From the NCBI RefSeq assembly GCF_000487995.2, contig NZ_CP097562.1, positions 1,113,001 through 1,177,000 of the forward strand: a stretch of DNA of 64,000 nucleotides, read 5' to 3'. The stretch is from Mucispirillum schaedleri ASF457. Lineage in GTDB: Bacteria > Chrysiogenota > Deferribacteres > Deferribacterales > Mucispirillaceae. The notes under the pieces were generated by a model, which was given only the letters and a program-made list of their open reading frames with translations, was not told the DNA's origin and made no database searches. This document shows, piece after piece, positions 63,681 through 64,000 of this stretch (position 1 is the first letter of the stretch; each line of letters opens with the position of its first letter). A program made the translations under genes and the position numbers.

Positions 63681-64000
63681 TTATATATCCTTAAAATATT
63701 TTATAAAATCTAGTGCCTTACTGCTGTATTTCCATGTGTTTTCTTTATTTGTAAATACCATAACTTCGCACTGTATTTTATTTTGAAGCCGTCTTTTAAT
63801 ATTTTCCATAATTTTATTAATTACTATATCCCACACTTTTTCATGCAGGTTATAACGCATTAAAATATAATCTATTTCATCAGTAGATACTGCATTAAAT
63901 ATTTCTTCAATAACTTGTTTTTCTGCACCGCAAAGAGCAGCATAAGCAGCAAATATTTCATGGCGGCAATCTGCATAGTTTGAATGGGTATTCATAATGC
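63681..64000 (-). CDS. cbiD: Cobalt-precorrin-5B C1-methyltransferase, C-terminal part (5' end outside window)
   Basis: Only the 3' part is in the window. The frame stays open past the ATG at 63993-63995, giving GIMNTHSNYADCRHE if the first, incomplete codon is Gly. This matches the conserved GIMHTH motif of CbiD. The end, NKIQCEVMVFTNKENT, is the usual CbiD C-terminus (VEVVLF-like). CbiD methylates C1, a step of the anaerobic route. The internal ATG is thus unlikely to be the true start. Confidence 0.8.
   Translation of the reverse strand, partial: IMNTHSNYADCRHEIFAAYAALCGAEKQVIEEIFNAVSTDEIDYILMRYNLHEKVWDIVINKIMENIKRRLQNKIQCEVMVFTNKENTWKYSSKALDFIKYFKDI

Noticed and set aside
1-64000. tRNA and rRNA genes
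   Set aside because: No cloverleaf-like sequence with the conserved TTCGA-type arm, and no rRNA segment, was recognised by eye. A tRNAscan or Infernal run could find one I missed.

Overview
The window is AT-rich and gene-dense and carries genes for LPS inner core and lipid A (waaA, an LpxL-family acyltransferase, gmhB, lapA/lapB), an outer-membrane assembly lipoprotein (BamD-like), hslVU, a CheY-like regulator and the dTDP-rhamnose pathway. This points to a Gram-negative bacterium with LPS. The combination of very low GC, this LPS and envelope set and a full anaerobic cobalamin operon reminds me of gut Deferribacterota (Mucispirillum-like), but no rRNA or other decisive marker is present, so that is only a guess.

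Layout. 1-2364 (+): the 3' part of an LtaS/OpgB-like sulfatase-fold membrane enzyme and thpR. 2606-4507 (-): hslU and hslV. 4678-8910 (+): a DUF374 acyltransferase, waaA, an LpxL-like acyltransferase and gmhB, then a periplasmic rhodanese and a lone receiver domain. 9202-10192 (-): two unrecognised genes, one interrupted by an in-frame TAG. 10829-21596 (+): hisB-hisH-hisA-pgpA-cinA, two related membrane proteins, ribF, rimO, a bamD-like gene, serS and an RsmI-like methylase. 21597-22469: a complex repeat region. 22470-28209 (-): mutS, lapB, lapA, a HIT protein and an MFS transporter. 28369-28864: a decayed IS30-type element. 28964-41647 (+): a surface-polysaccharide operon with a DegT aminotransferase, two GT2 enzymes (one fused to a TagF-like polymerase), an ATP-grasp/HAD fusion, an IspD/TarI-like cytidylyltransferase, an SDR, an AraD-like epimerase, an MBOAT acyltransferase with an SGNH partner, and an ABC exporter. 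42118-46718 (-): galE and rfbD, rfbB, rfbC, rfbA. 46856 to the right edge (-): a nearly complete anaerobic cobalamin operon, running from a cut-off cbiD to cobT.

How the genes work together. The polysaccharide operon appears to build a teichoic-acid-like (polyol or pentulose phosphate) or related polymer, acylate it and export it by a Wzm/Wzt (TagGH)-type ABC transporter. The rfb and galE genes supply nucleotide sugars. The cobalamin operon converts uroporphyrinogen III to the finished coenzyme: uroporphyrinogen methylation, cobalt insertion, ring contraction, amidation, adenosylation and nucleotide loop assembly.

Most notable observations. (1) Two intergenic arrays of perfect hairpins with GGA in nearly every loop, one matching the CsrA/RsmA SELEX consensus base for base; they look like CsrB/RsmZ-type protein-sponge RNAs carried on a repeat family. 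(2) Uninterrupted G8 and G9 tracts inside two cell-surface genes, probable phase-variation switches. (3) cobD split exactly at an A AAA AAG slippery heptamer, in the -1 direction. (4) A small gene with an in-frame TAG followed by long, coding-like sequence. (5) An LpxL-family enzyme with Ser in place of the catalytic acid. (6) A teichoic-acid-like toolset in an LPS-bearing organism.
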